Notes: a model not told the origin generated them from the sequence alone. 35,323 nt of DNA from Ichthyobacteriaceae bacterium (GCA_016744755.1 JADGDT010000001.1:1-35323), one strand, 5' to 3'; shown: positions 7,974-17,204, counted from the stretch's first letter. Program-made: numbers and translations.

Positions 7974-10832
7974 ATGCTTAATAATATAATTAAAATAAAG
8001 ACCACTCAATGGCTACAATCAACTGATTGCAGTGTTATTGATTTGATTAAATACATACGAGAAAAAAGGGAGTTAAGAGATACGCAAATAGAAGCTATTG
8101 AGACTTATCTTTTTCTTAAAATTGAAGGACAAAACAAACCTCTTTGGAAATTATTTGCAGAAGGGTTTTTTACAAATGGCACAGACCTTTCAAAATTAAA
8201 TATAAATGAAAAAGCTCGTACTTTCTTAGGTAGTAATGCAAACGCTTTTGCTCTTTACGATTTTTCGAGACAACCATCAGGTAAAACAACATTGCTTCCT
8301 AAACTTGAAAAAATGATAGTTGATGATTGTGAAAAAATCGACTATAATAAAATTATTAAAAGCATCTTTTACAATGTAAGTTATGCAGATTATCTATTGA
8401 GCTTACCAATGGGTTCAGGTAAAACTTACTTAATGGCTGCTTTCATCTATCTAGATTTATATTTTGCAGCCAATGAACCCGAAAACAAAAACTTCTCTCA
8501 CAACTTCTTAGTTCTAATTCCATCAGGACTTAAAACTTCTATTGGTCCAAGTTTACGGACAATTGAGAATTTTGACCCATCTTGGGTAATTCCCGAACCA
8601 GCAGCAAGCAACCTTAAAAAACAACTTATTTTTGATGTATTAGACGAACAGAAATCTGCTAAAAAAAGTAATAAAGCCCGTAACCCAAACGCTCAAAAAG
8701 TAAATAAATGCTTACCTAATCCGTTCGGACAAGTATTTGTTGTGAATGCTGAAAAAGTAATTCTAAATAGAGTTGATACAACGGGACAAAAATCTCTTTT
8801 TGAAGATGATGAAGATAAAAAAGCCAATGAGCTTAGAAATTTAATTGGGCAAATACCTAACCTTTCAATCTTGATTGATGAAGTACATCACGCAGCAAGT
8901 TCCGACATAAAACTACGACAAGTTGTAAACAGTTGGAATGAAAAAGGAAACATAACTACCGTTCTTGGATTTTCAGGAACTCCTTACCTCTCTTCTCCCG
9001 AAAAAATACAGTTGACGGAATATGAAACTTTAAAAATTGCGGAAATAACCAATACAGTTTATTATTACCCACTTACAACAGCTATTAAAAAATTTCTGAA
9101 AACACCTACGGTAAAAATTGCCGAAAATCTTGACCATTTACAAATTGTAAAAAAAGGAATTGAAGATTTTAATCAACAATTTGGCAAGTTGGTTTACGAA
9201 GACAATACCATTGCAAAAGTTGCTATTTATTGTAGTAGTATTGAAATGTTGGAAAACGAAATTTATCCTTATTTACAAAGTGAATTAAATATTAATCCAA
9301 CTGAGATTTTACGCTTTCACGGAGGGAATAAATCATACAGTTTACCCAAAGAAAATGAATTACAATTCAGGTCGTTAGATACGCCTTTGTCTAAAAAAAA
9401 ATACATCTTACTTGTTGGAATTGGAAAAGAGGGCTGGGATTGTAAAAGTTTAACTTCTGTAATCCTTCCTCAAAAAAGTAAGAGCTCTTCTAAAAATACT
9501 ATTATCCAAACTACTTGTAGATGTCTTAGACAAGTAACCAGAGGTAATGATGAAAGTGCTTTGGTTTGGCTTAATAAAGAGAATGCTAACATATTAAACA
9601 AACAACTTCAAAAAGAGCAACAAACCTCTATTGAAGAAATCAATAGTATTACTCGAACATCAAAACCTGAAATGATTGAGCGAGTTTCAAGAATGGATTT
9701 TTTAAAATTACCAAAAGTCGATTTCTATCAACTAAAAGTTTCATATCAATCTATTGAGGAAGAAGAAAAAGCCAACACAAAAAAGAAACTACAAGAATTA
9801 CTCACAAACATTAGTAAATATAAATCAACAGCTTTAATCACAACAACAGGTTTAGAGCATTTAGAGGATGGCGAATTGGAGTATTTAGAAAATTCTGGAG
9901 CTAATTTCGCCAATTTTAACACTTGGGTTTTCAATATTGCAAAAGAGAGTTTTGAGACAACAACAAGTAATAAATTACACCAATTCGATACGGAATTAAA
10001 AGAAGTTTTTGAAGCCATTACTTTTGAAAAAGACAAACAACTTTTCTTTAACGAACAGTTTGATTTATACTTAATAAATTCTCAGATACGTGTTGCTTTT
10101 AGCATTAAAAAGAGTTTAAAAACTAAACAAGAAATAATTCCACAAGAAGCTAACTTATTGATTGTTGATAAACTAAAAGCTATTGTGCAAAATAAAAACA
10201 TTTTCCCTGGTAAAGATATTAGCAAGCAAATTTTAGATTTTGATAAAAATCCATTGTCTTCTGAAACATTTAACAAGCAGAAGCAAGAAAAAATATTACA
10301 ATTAACTCAAGAAGGTAAGTTTGAGGAAATTGCAAAAGTGGCTTCCGAAACAATACATCCAATTATTGGACAGAAAGACAAATCCTTTCACTTATTACCC
10401 TACAATTTTGATAGTTCTTTTGAATTAAACATCCTCAACAAAGCTCTACAGCTAAAAAATTTTAAAGAGAAAAACTTAGAAATCTATTTTAACGGAGAAA
10501 GAGGAATTACAGAATTTGTAATCAACTGTTTTGCTAAAAAAGGTAAGAATTGGAGAAATGTAGGGAAATACACTACAGATTTTCTAATTCTAAATAGAAC
10601 TTCTGAAAACAAAATACACAAAGCCTTAATTATTGAAACCAAAGGAGAAGGTTTTTCCAATGACCAAAGTTTTATTAAAAAGAAAAACTTTGTGGAAACC
10701 GAATTTTTAGAACAAAACAATGAGAAGTTTGGCTATCAAAAATTTGATTTCTTGTACTTAGAAGATAGCGAAAGCCTAACCAATAATGTTGGAAAATTGA
10801 ACACTAAAATCAATTCGTTTTTTAGCGAGTAA
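7974..10832 (+). CDS. Type III restriction enzyme, Res (helicase-nuclease) subunit
   Basis: A 952-residue SF2 helicase-nuclease with the length expected for type III Res. Walker A PMGSGKT is at 145-151, the motif II box DEVH at 302-305, motif III GFSGTP at 332-337, and the C-terminal RecA-like domain holds GKEGWDCKSL and the arginine-containing QTTCRCLRQV. Near the C-terminus Asp869 (TTDFLIL) with Glu888 and Lys890 (ETKG) form a PD-(D/E)xK nuclease core. It would translocate or switch along unmethylated DNA and cut together with Mod. No promoter was confidently found; TATTGTTG at 7913-7920 is one base off consensus. It is unusual that res precedes mod and that two other genes lie between them, since type III operons normally read mod then res. 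Confidence 0.9.
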   Translation: MLNNIIKIKTTQWLQSTDCSVIDLIKYIREKRELRDTQIEAIETYLFLKIEGQNKPLWKLFAEGFFTNGTDLSKLNINEKARTFLGSNANAFALYDFSRQPSGKTTLLPKLEKMIVDDCEKIDYNKIIKSIFYNVSYADYLLSLPMGSGKTYLMAAFIYLDLYFAANEPENKNFSHNFLVLIPSGLKTSIGPSLRTIENFDPSWVIPEPAASNLKKQLIFDVLDEQKSAKKSNKARNPNAQKVNKCLPNPFGQVFVVNAEKVILNRVDTTGQKSLFEDDEDKKANELRNLIGQIPNLSILIDEVHHAASSDIKLRQVVNSWNEKGNITTVLGFSGTPYLSSPEKIQLTEYETLKIAEITNTVYYYPLTTAIKKFLKTPTVKIAENLDHLQIVKKGIEDFNQQFGKLVYEDNTIAKVAIYCSSIEMLENEIYPYLQSELNINPTEILRFHGGNKSYSLPKENELQFRSLDTPLSKKKYILLVGIGKEGWDCKSLTSVILPQKSKSSSKNTIIQTTCRCLRQVTRGNDESALVWLNKENANILNKQLQKEQQTSIEEINSITRTSKPEMIERVSRMDFLKLPKVDFYQLKVSYQSIEEEEKANTKKKLQELLTNISKYKSTALITTTGLEHLEDGELEYLENSGANFANFNTWVFNIAKESFETTTSNKLHQFDTELKEVFEAITFEKDKQLFFNEQFDLYLINSQIRVAFSIKKSLKTKQEIIPQEANLLIVDKLKAIVQNKNIFPGKDISKQILDFDKNPLSSETFNKQKQEKILQLTQEGKFEEIAKVASETIHPIIGQKDKSFHLLPYNFDSSFELNILNKALQLKNFKEKNLEIYFNGERGITEFVINCFAKKGKNWRNVGKYTTDFLILNRTSENKIHKALIIETKGEGFSNDQSFIKKKNFVETEFLEQNNEKFGYQKFDFLYLEDSESLTNNVGKLNTKINSFFSE

Positions 10833-10844
10833 ACAATATTTAAA

Positions 10845-11690
10845 ATGAAATCAGAAATTATACAATCATTAACCAAAAATTTTGAAGAGCACTCTTTTAC
10901 AACAGAAGAAGGTATTGAATTTTGGTTTGCTCGTGATTTACAGCACTTATTAGGTTATGCGAAATGGGAGAATTTTAGTAAAGTTATTACAAAAGCCAAA
11001 ATTTCTTGTGAAGTGAGTGGTAATGATGTTTCTAATCATTTTCCTGACATCAGGAAAACGATAGCAATGCCTAAAGGAGCATCAAAAGAAATTGATGATT
11101 TAATGCTAACAAGATATGCTTGTTATTTGATAACCCAAAACGGAGACCCAAGAAAAGAAGCCATTGCATTTGCTCAAAACTATTTTGCTATTCAAACCCG
11201 AAAATTTGAATTGATAGAACAACGCATAAAAGATTGGGAAAGATTACAGGCAAGACAAAAACTAACCTATTCTGAAAAAGAACTTTCTGAACTGATTTAT
11301 GAGCAAACAGGAAATGACAGGAATTTTGGAATTATAAGAAGTAAAGGTGACCAAGCTTTATTTGGTGGTAAATCTACCAAGCAAATGAAAACCAAATTAG
11401 GTATTCCTCAAAACAGACCTTTAGCCGATTTCTTGCCAACTATTACCATAAAGGCAAAAGATTTTGCTACAGAAATTACCGTTTTTAATACCAAAGAAAA
11501 AAGCTTAGGAAACGAAAGACAAATATCTGCAGAACACATTACCAATAATCGTTCTGTTAGAAAAATACTATTAGAAAGAGGTATAAAACCAGAAGAATTA
11601 CCCGCAGAAGAAGACATTAAGAAACTGGAAAGACGAGTGAGCTCTGAGGAAAAGAAATTGGGTAAAAATCCTGATGGATTGAAAAAGTGA
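10845..11690 (+). CDS. dinD: DNA damage-inducible protein D (DinD) family
   Basis: A 281-residue DinD homologue. The N-terminal Bro-N-like part has FWFARDLQHLLGYAKWENF (about 27-45) and KAKISCEVSGNDV; the middle has LTRYACYLITQNGDPRKEAIAFAQ, and the C-terminal half has LTYSEKELSELIYE and the DRNFGIIRSKGD segment. E. coli DinD is LexA-regulated and the protein is reported to inhibit RecA-mediated recombination. The gene starts 12 nt after res and precedes the four-helix-bundle gene, inside the restriction-modification operon. No LexA-type operator was seen at its start, so its expression probably follows res. DinD-like genes do accompany restriction loci in Bacteroidota, to my recollection; the role there is unproven. 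Confidence 0.85.
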   Translation: MKSEIIQSLTKNFEEHSFTTEEGIEFWFARDLQHLLGYAKWENFSKVITKAKISCEVSGNDVSNHFPDIRKTIAMPKGASKEIDDLMLTRYACYLITQNGDPRKEAIAFAQNYFAIQTRKFELIEQRIKDWERLQARQKLTYSEKELSELIYEQTGNDRNFGIIRSKGDQALFGGKSTKQMKTKLGIPQNRPLADFLPTITIKAKDFATEITVFNTKEKSLGNERQISAEHITNNRSVRKILLERGIKPEELPAEEDIKKLERRVSSEEKKLGKNPDGLKK

Positions 11691-12086
11691 AGAATTAAAA
11701 GATAAAAATGAAGAATAACATCATACAAGAAAAAAGTTTTGATTTTGCTATTCGCATTGTAAATCTTTACAAATACTTAAAGGAAGATAAAAAGGAATAC
11801 GTTTTATCTAAGCAACTTTTAAGAAGTGGTACTTCGATAGGAGCAAATATTGAAGAAGGAATTGGAGGGCAAAGCAAAAAAGATTTTATTGCCAAATTGC
11901 AAATTTCACTAAAAGAAACAAGAGAAACACACTATTGGTTACGCTTATTAAAAGCAACGGATTACTTAACAGAAAACGAAACAAAAAATATACTTACAGA
12001 ATGTGAAGACATTAGGAACATACTTACAGCCATACTAAAAAGTGCAAAAGCCAATTCTTAATTTTTCATTCTTAATTTTTAATTAT
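11691..12086. mobile_element. IVS-like cassette: inverted repeats tightly bracketing the four-helix-bundle gene
   Basis: Left arm 11691-11716 and right arm 12061-12086 are inverted repeats with 21 of 26 positions complementary. The left arm contains the gene's ATG (11708) and the right arm begins at its last stop base (12061). The right side also holds a direct repeat, ATTCTTAATTTTT, at 12054-12066 and 12068-12080. Removing 11691-12086 leaves the dinD stop about 7 nt from the mod ATG. The arms are AT-rich, which raises the chance of a fortuitous match, but their fit to the gene ends is notable. 23S rRNA intervening sequences that encode this protein family are also closed by terminal complementary arms. 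Confidence 0.5.
11708..12061 (+). CDS. Four-helix bundle protein (23S rRNA intervening-sequence protein family)
   Basis: A 117-residue helical protein with the family signature: SFDFAIRIVNLYKYL at the N-terminus, LSKQLLRSGTSIGANIEEG (about 37-55), KKDFIAKLQISLKETRETHYWLRLL (about 60-84), and a last helix around DIRNILTAILKSAK. The basic, conserved face is thought to bind nucleic acid, and the fold is shared with Avd accessory proteins of diversity-generating retroelements. No reverse transcriptase or template/variable repeat is present here, so a retroelement is not supported. Members are found inside 23S rRNA insertions and as stray genes scattered through many genomes, including next to restriction genes. 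Whether it takes part in restriction or is a passenger is unknown; the flanking repeats favour a passenger. Confidence 0.9.
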   Translation: MKNNIIQEKSFDFAIRIVNLYKYLKEDKKEYVLSKQLLRSGTSIGANIEEGIGGQSKKDFIAKLQISLKETRETHYWLRLLKATDYLTENETKNILTECEDIRNILTAILKSAKANS

Positions 12087-12093
12087 AATAAAG

Positions 12094-13980
12094 ATGCCAA
12101 TAAAATACATACCATACACGCCAAATACAGTTGAAGGGCAAGCCGTTTTAGATAACATTACCCGTACACAACGAGTATTGCGTTATCGTGAAAACAATGA
12201 GGTGTATAACCGTATTAAAAGAGGAATGCCCTACTATGAAGTAGAAACCATAGAACAAGTAGGTAAAGCATCTGAAAACATGGTAATGAGAGGCGAATGT
12301 ATTTCTGCTTGTGCGTATTTAAAAGAGCAAAACATAAAAGTAGATTTGGTATATATTGACCCACCTTTTGCAAGTGGAGCAGATTATGCTAAAAAAGTAT
12401 ATATCCGTAAAAACCCGAAACTTGCCGAGAAGATAAAACAAGCCGAGCAAGAAATGGAAATGGACGAACTAAAGGCTTTTGAAGAAACAATGTATGGCGA
12501 TATTTGGGAGAAGGAAGATTACCTAAATTGGATGTACGAAAACTTACAAGCCATTAAAAGTATAATGAGTGATACCGCAAGTATTTATGTTCATTTAGAT
12601 TGGCATATTGGACATTATGTAAAAATATTGATGGATGAGGTTTTTGGAGAGGAAAGGTTTCTAAATGAAATAATTTGGTGCTACACGGGTCCAACAAATC
12701 AAAAGAATAATTTCCCAAGAAAGCACGATAATATCTACATATTTACTAATTCAGAAAATTTTATATTTAATGGTGATGATGTTAGAGTTGACTTTAAAAA
12801 AAGCACAAAATCAGGAGGTAAAACATCTTTAGCAGGAAAAGGCACAAATGAAGTTTTAGAAGCATTAGATAAGAAAGGTAAAATAATTGAAGATTGGTGG
12901 GCTGATGTTGCAGATTTAGGGAAAGTACATAATGAATCTGTTGGCTATTCGACTCAAAAACCACATAAATTACTAAACAGAATAATTAGTGCAAGCTCAA
13001 ACAAAGGAATGTTTGTAGCCGATTTTTTTGGAGGTAGTGGTGTAACGGCAAAAGTAGCTAATGATTTGGGACGTAAATTTATACATGTTGATATTGGTGT
13101 AAACAGCATACAAACCGTAAGAGATAGATTAATTGCCGAAAAAGCCGACTTTAAAATATTAGAGGTAAAAGATGGTGTGAGTTTGTTCCGAAACCCACAA
13201 CAAACAATGGATAAATTGGCAACATTAATTACTGGTTTACAGCAAAAAGTAGAAGGCGTTTCTAAGTTTTGGTTTGGAGCAATTAACGATAGTAAATTAG
13301 GTACAGTACCTGTTTATGTTCCTAACTTAATAGATAGCAAACAAAAGGTGTTGGATATACCTACCATCAACAGAATTATCAACCAAGAAATACAAGAATT
13401 AAACATTACAGCTAAAAAGGTAATCGTTTATTACATTGATATTGATGATGAAAAGGAATTAAAGAAATTTATAAAAGATAACAACGCTACTACGGTAGAT
13501 ATAGAACTTAAAGACCTTAAAAATTTGCTACACGAAACAGTAGTAAATGATGAGGTTGAATTTACGTGCAAAAAAGTAAAAGTAACCAACGAGAATAAAA
13601 ATCTTTTTGATACAGCCGATGCCAAAGAATTGTACGAAGTAAGCATTGACCGATTTGTAAGCGACAGACTAATACAAAAAATAAATGCCTTTAACGAAAA
13701 AGGAAATTCACAATCCTTAAAAAACGGAAAAGCATTTAATCCAATCGGAATAAGTGAAGAAGGATTGGAATTAATAGAACTCATTTCTTTGGACTGCAAG
13801 AACAAAAAAGGAGAATGGCTTAGCTCAACTGAAATTAAAATTGACAAATTAGGTTATACAATCTCAAACGGAGAAAAATCAAAAAGTTTTTGGAACGGAA
13901 AAATTACTACAACTGAAAAGCCTTTGAGAATAAAAATAAGAAATATAAGTGGAGACGAATTAATTGCAGAGATAAAATAA
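12094..13980 (+). CDS. Type III modification methyltransferase (Mod), adenine-specific
   Basis: A 628-residue amino-methyltransferase of the beta class: catalytic motif IV DPPF at 89-92 comes before the AdoMet-binding FFGGSG at 311-316. Between them is the STQKP segment (286-290, motif X) and a middle portion with [11 protein letters not shown] (190-200) and [12 protein letters not shown]6-adenine methylation is expected from DPPF. In type III Mods the specificity region lies between the catalytic and AdoMet motifs; the target sequence cannot be read from it. The C-terminal 290 residues are likely for dimer and Res contact. With res it should make one type III system, although separated from it by dinD and the four-helix-bundle gene. 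No simple-sequence tract that could cause phase variation was noticed. The stop lies 5 nt before lpxB. Confidence 0.9.
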   Translation: MPIKYIPYTPNTVEGQAVLDNITRTQRVLRYRENNEVYNRIKRGMPYYEVETIEQVGKASENMVMRGECISACAYLKEQNIKVDLVYIDPPFASGADYAKKVYIRKNPKLAEKIKQAEQEMEMDELKAFEETMYGDIWEKEDYLNWMYENLQAIKSIMSDTASIYVHLDWHIGHYVKILMDEVFGEERFLNEIIWCYTGPTNQKNNFPRKHDNIYIFTNSENFIFNGDDVRVDFKKSTKSGGKTSLAGKGTNEVLEALDKKGKIIEDWWADVADLGKVHNESVGYSTQKPHKLLNRIISASSNKGMFVADFFGGSGVTAKVANDLGRKFIHVDIGVNSIQTVRDRLIAEKADFKILEVKDGVSLFRNPQQTMDKLATLITGLQQKVEGVSKFWFGAINDSKLGTVPVYVPNLIDSKQKVLDIPTINRIINQEIQELNITAKKVIVYYIDIDDEKELKKFIKDNNATTVDIELKDLKNLLHETVVNDEVEFTCKKVKVTNENKNLFDTADAKELYEVSIDRFVSDRLIQKINAFNEKGNSQSLKNGKAFNPIGISEEGLELIELISLDCKNKKGEWLSSTEIKIDKLGYTISNGEKSKSFWNGKITTTEKPLRIKIRNISGDELIAEIK

Positions 13981-13985
13981 CAACA

Positions 13986-15098
13986 ATGAAATATTACATA
14001 ATTGCAGGAGAAGCTTCGGGAGATTTGCACGGTGCAAATTTAATGAAAGCTTTAAAGGAAGAAGATGAAAAAGCAGATTTCAGATTTTGGGGAGGAGATT
14101 TAATGACAGAGCAAGCTGGCAAGCCTGTGAAACATTATAGAGACTTAGCATTTATGGGGTTTGCAGAGGTGATTATGAATTTAAAAACCATTCTCGGTAA
14201 TATTTCCTTCTGTAAAAATGATATTCTTAAAACAAAACCAGATGTATTAATTCTAATAGATTACCCTGGCTTTAATCTTCGTATAGCCGAATTTGCAAAA
14301 AAAAATAATATAAAAGTTTACTATTACATTTCTCCACAAATTTGGGCATGGAAAGAGGGTAGAATAAAAGAGATAAAGAAAAATGTAGATAAAATGTTTG
14401 TAATCCTTCCTTTTGAAAAGGATTTTTATAGCAAACACAATTTAGAAGTTGATTTTGTTGGTCATCCATTAATTGACGCTGTTAATTCTCGTACTAGAAT
14501 TGACGATGAAACTTTCAGAAAAGAATTTAATTTAGACGAAAGACCAATAGTTGCAATTCTGCCAGGAAGTAGAACACAAGAGATCAAGAAATCTCTTCCT
14601 CTGATGCTTAGTGTGAAGGAAAATTTCGACAACTATCAATTTGTTATTGCTGGAGCACCATCTCTTGGTGTAGATTATTATCAGCAATTTATAAAAGATA
14701 ACCAAGTGAAATTGATAAGCAATAGGACATATGATTTGCTCCAACATTCGGAGGCTGCGTTAGTTACATCGGGCACGGCAACATTAGAGACGGCTCTTTT
14801 TAGAGTGCCAGAGATTGTATGCTATAGGGCTAATTTTATTTCGTACTATATCGGCAAAAAACTAATTAAAATCGACTATATTTCGCTCGTTAATTTAATA
14901 ATGGATTCTGAAGTTGTTACTGAACTTATTCAAGATGAATTCAATACAAAAAGATTAACATCGGAATTGAAAAATATACTAGTGGGGGATGGAAGAAGAA
15001 GTATGTTAGAAAATTTTGATAAACTAATCTCAATTTTAGGAGGGTCTGGAGCATCAGCAAAAACAGCTCAACTAATGGTAAAATATTTGAATGAATAA
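13986..15098 (+). CDS. lpxB: Lipid-A-disaccharide synthase
   Basis: A 370-residue GT19 glycosyltransferase that joins UDP-2,3-diacylglucosamine and lipid X to form the lipid A disaccharide at the inner membrane. Diagnostic stretches are AGEASGDLHGANL (7-19), FWGGDLM, YYISPQIWAWKEGRI, FVILPFEKDFY, VDFVGHPL, AILPGSRTQEIK, and TSGTATLE at 261-268. Length is typical. The gene starts 5 nt after the mod stop, with no room for a promoter in the gap, and overlaps the next gene by 8 nt. Its natural partner is likely the surE pair upstream, now separated by the island, so expression of an essential gene may depend on a promoter inside the island. Confidence 0.95.
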   Translation: MKYYIIAGEASGDLHGANLMKALKEEDEKADFRFWGGDLMTEQAGKPVKHYRDLAFMGFAEVIMNLKTILGNISFCKNDILKTKPDVLILIDYPGFNLRIAEFAKKNNIKVYYYISPQIWAWKEGRIKEIKKNVDKMFVILPFEKDFYSKHNLEVDFVGHPLIDAVNSRTRIDDETFRKEFNLDERPIVAILPGSRTQEIKKSLPLMLSVKENFDNYQFVIAGAPSLGVDYYQQFIKDNQVKLISNRTYDLLQHSEAALVTSGTATLETALFRVPEIVCYRANFISYYIGKKLIKIDYISLVNLIMDSEVVTELIQDEFNTKRLTSELKNILVGDGRRSMLENFDKLISILGGSGASAKTAQLMVKYLNE

Positions 15099-16299
15099 AT
15101 TTTTAGTTTTATTGGTGTTTTTAATCTCTTCTCTTTCATCAGTTGTTGGAGGAGAAATACAAGATATCAAAGTAAGATTATTCTCGTCTTACAATGGCAC
15201 ATCAGCAATGTTGTCTGCTAAAAATGGAATATATTTCCTGATAGCACAGGACTCTCATGGCAACGCAATAGATACAATCACCAAATTAGATTCAAAAGAT
15301 AAAAATAGAGGGCTCCTTTACTTATGGATGAGTTCTGGCAAGGTTGTTTTCAAAAAGAATGGGGTAATTTTAGGTAGCTACAGTAATGTTAATTTGAAAG
15401 CCGCAGACGATAATTCTACATTCACAGTTAGATATTCGAAACAGAAAGAAAGGATTTACGATGGATCGTTGAATGTTAAATTGAATGAAAGAAATATAGA
15501 ATTAATCAACAATGTTCGCATGACTAGCTATGTTGCGGGAGTTATCGAGTCAGAAATTGGGAGTAAGGGAAATCTAGAGTTTTATAAAGTTCAGGCAATA
15601 TTGGTAAGAACTTATGCCCTTAAAAATATTAACAAATTTATTGATAAAGGATATAATCTAACCGACGATGTAAGGAGTCAAGTTTATTTTTCTAAGAGTT
15701 ATTTTTCTAAAAACAGTAAGATTATAAAGAAAGCAGTAGCACAAACTAAGGATATGGTTATTGTGGGTGATAATAATAATATTATAGATCCTGTTTTTCA
15801 TGCAAATAGTGGAGGGCAAACAATGAAAGCAGCAGATGTTTGGAATTTCGAATTTCCATACCTTCAATCTATCAACGACCCTTATAGCTCTTTAACTAAA
15901 TCATCAAGTCTATCGTGGAAAAAAGAGGTTTCAGTAGATAGATACTTACAATATTTCTATAAAGAAGCTCCAAAATATAGAAATAATAAGTCCTATAAAA
16001 ATGCAGTATTGTCTTTTAAACAATTAAGTAGAAAAGCTAGTTTCAAATATAAAGATGTAGAAATTCCTTTAAAAAGAATACGCTCTGAGTTTAAACTGAA
16101 ATCTACATTTTTTAATGTTTCTACTAAGAATAACAAAGTAGTTATATCAGGAAAAGGATATGGTCATGGAGTAGGTCTTTCGCAAATAGGGGCAATAAAT
16201 ATGGGTAAAAAGGGTTTTAATTACAATCAGATTATAAAGTTTTACTTTAAAGGTGTAAGTGTAGTAGATGTTAACGACACTACTCTAGCTTATAAATAA
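15091..16299 (+). CDS. SpoIID/LytB domain protein, secreted
   Basis: A 402-residue exported protein. A signal peptide (FLVLLVFLISSLSSVVGG, about 4-21) is followed by a beta-rich N-terminal region and the SpoIID/LytB domain (about 135-395): MTSYVAGVIESEIGS, VQAILVRTYALKN, FHANSGGQTMKAADVW, and near the end the conserved ISGKGYGHGVGLSQIGA and MGKKGFNYNQIIKFYFKGV. SpoIID is a lytic transglycosylase of denuded glycan in sporulators; in Bacteroidota the homologues presumably act on peptidoglycan, and the catalytic Glu is probably in the ESEIG segment. The start overlaps lpxB by 8 nt, indicating translational coupling within the envelope operon. The 251-nt gap after it (16300-16550) has a CCTTAAT/ATTAAGG hairpin at 16405-16428 without a proper T-run and nothing else I can name. 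Confidence 0.9.
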   Translation: MNKFLVLLVFLISSLSSVVGGEIQDIKVRLFSSYNGTSAMLSAKNGIYFLIAQDSHGNAIDTITKLDSKDKNRGLLYLWMSSGKVVFKKNGVILGSYSNVNLKAADDNSTFTVRYSKQKERIYDGSLNVKLNERNIELINNVRMTSYVAGVIESEIGSKGNLEFYKVQAILVRTYALKNINKFIDKGYNLTDDVRSQVYFSKSYFSKNSKIIKKAVAQTKDMVIVGDNNNIIDPVFHANSGGQTMKAADVWNFEFPYLQSINDPYSSLTKSSSLSWKKEVSVDRYLQYFYKEAPKYRNNKSYKNAVLSFKQLSRKASFKYKDVEIPLKRIRSEFKLKSTFFNVSTKNNKVVISGKGYGHGVGLSQIGAINMGKKGFNYNQIIKFYFKGVSVVDVNDTTLAYK

Positions 16300-16550
16300 A
16301 GTGGTTCTACCCTTATTTGTGTGGAAAACAAAAAAGTATTAGAGTAAAAATTAGATTATAAGATTACATAGTAAAGACAAAATAGGTACAGTAATCCTTT
16401 AAACCCTTAATCTTTTATTTTATTAAGGATGTAATTTATTCAAATTTCCACAACATTCGTGGTAGTACCAATAAAGTAATATAAAGGATAGAGTGTTTTT
16501 GAGATTTAACATTATATTAGCCAAAAATTAAATTCAAACAGAAAATAACA

Positions 16551-17144
16551 ATGAAAAAAATAGTTTTAATATTATTAGTGGCATCAACAGCTTTGTTAAG
16601 TAGTTGTGGATCAGGAATGGACGTAAGTTACGATTACGATAGAAGTGTTGATTTCACAAAATTTTCTACTTATGCAATTGCTGAGTGGAATGAAGATAAT
16701 TCGGAACTTGTTGATCAATTCACAAAAAATAAATTGCAAAATGCTATGCGTACTCAAATGGAGTTACGTGGAATGACAGAAGTAAAAGACAACCCTGATT
16801 TGGTAGTTGATGTTTTTATCGTTACTAGTACTGAGGAATATACTACTGCTTATACTACTCACATGGGTGCTGGTGGTTACGGTGGCTGGGGAGGCTATGG
16901 TGGCTGGTACGGTAGAGGATACGGTTATGGAGGAATGAACTATGGAGTCGCTTCAACACAATATGTAGAGCACGAAAAACTAATGGGAACTGTTGTAATT
17001 GATGTTTATGATGAGCGTACAAAGAAACTTGCATGGCAAGGGGTAGCTAAAGGTGAGCTAAATCAAGATTCTAAACCAACAGAGAAAGGAGTAAATAATA
17101 TGATGGATAAGATTTTTTACAAATATCCAATAAGCAAGAAATAG
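16551..17144 (+). CDS. DUF4136 family lipoprotein
   Basis: A 197-residue lipoprotein: hydrophobic signal (IVLILLVASTALL) and lipobox ending SSC with the lipidated Cys at 19. The mature part matches the DUF4136 pattern, with YDYDRSVDFTKFSTYAI near the start, a middle NPDLVVDVFIVTSTEE, and a C-terminal GTVVIDVYDERTKKLAWQG strand pair. A Gly/Tyr/Trp-rich insertion at about 106-131 (GGYGGWGGYGGWYGRGYGYG) is a flexible loop seen in many Bacteroidota members. Cell-envelope location is expected; biochemical function is unknown. It is probably a single gene, followed by a strong terminator at 17165. Confidence 0.9.
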   Translation: MKKIVLILLVASTALLSSCGSGMDVSYDYDRSVDFTKFSTYAIAEWNEDNSELVDQFTKNKLQNAMRTQMELRGMTEVKDNPDLVVDVFIVTSTEEYTTAYTTHMGAGGYGGWGGYGGWYGRGYGYGGMNYGVASTQYVEHEKLMGTVVIDVYDERTKKLAWQGVAKGELNQDSKPTEKGVNNMMDKIFYKYPISKK

Positions 17145-17164
17145 AGAGTTATAACTCCAAAGAT

Positions 17165-17204
17165 AAAAAATAGGTCACTAAATTTTTAGTGACCTATTTT
17201 TTTT
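17165..17204. terminator. Intrinsic terminator after the DUF4136 gene
   Basis: Arms AAAAAATAGGTCACTAAA (17165-17182) and the exact complement at 17185-17202 with a T-run to 17204, 20 nt after the stop. The A-run at its left end would let it work on the other strand as well. Confidence 0.85.

Larger units (their letters stand above)
7974..13980 (+). mobile_element. Restriction-modification island inserted between surE pair and lpxB
   Basis: Four co-directional genes, res, dinD, four-helix bundle and mod, with gaps of 12, 17 and 32 nt, sit between two parts of an envelope operon. The mod stop is only 5 nt from the lpxB ATG, so the island takes the place of whatever linked the membrane protein to lpxB, and lpxB must now be transcribed from the island or from within mod. 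No integrase, transposase, tRNA or flanking direct repeat was found, so the route of entry is unknown. Horizontal origin is inferred from gene content and position; composition was not measured. Confidence 0.65.

Noticed and set aside
11708-12061. Four-helix-bundle gene as Avd of a diversity-generating retroelement
   Set aside because: No reverse transcriptase, template repeat or variable repeat found in the window.
7974-13980. BREX, DISARM or type I system
   Set aside because: No PglZ, BrxL, DrmA/B, HsdS or matching genes; the Res and Mod motifs fit type III.
16300-16550. Possible small RNA or riboswitch between the SpoIID and DUF4136 genes
   Set aside because: Only short scattered inverted repeats (TGTGGAAA/TTTCCACA about 120 nt apart, CCTTAAT/ATTAAGG) and no recognisable conserved fold or T-run.
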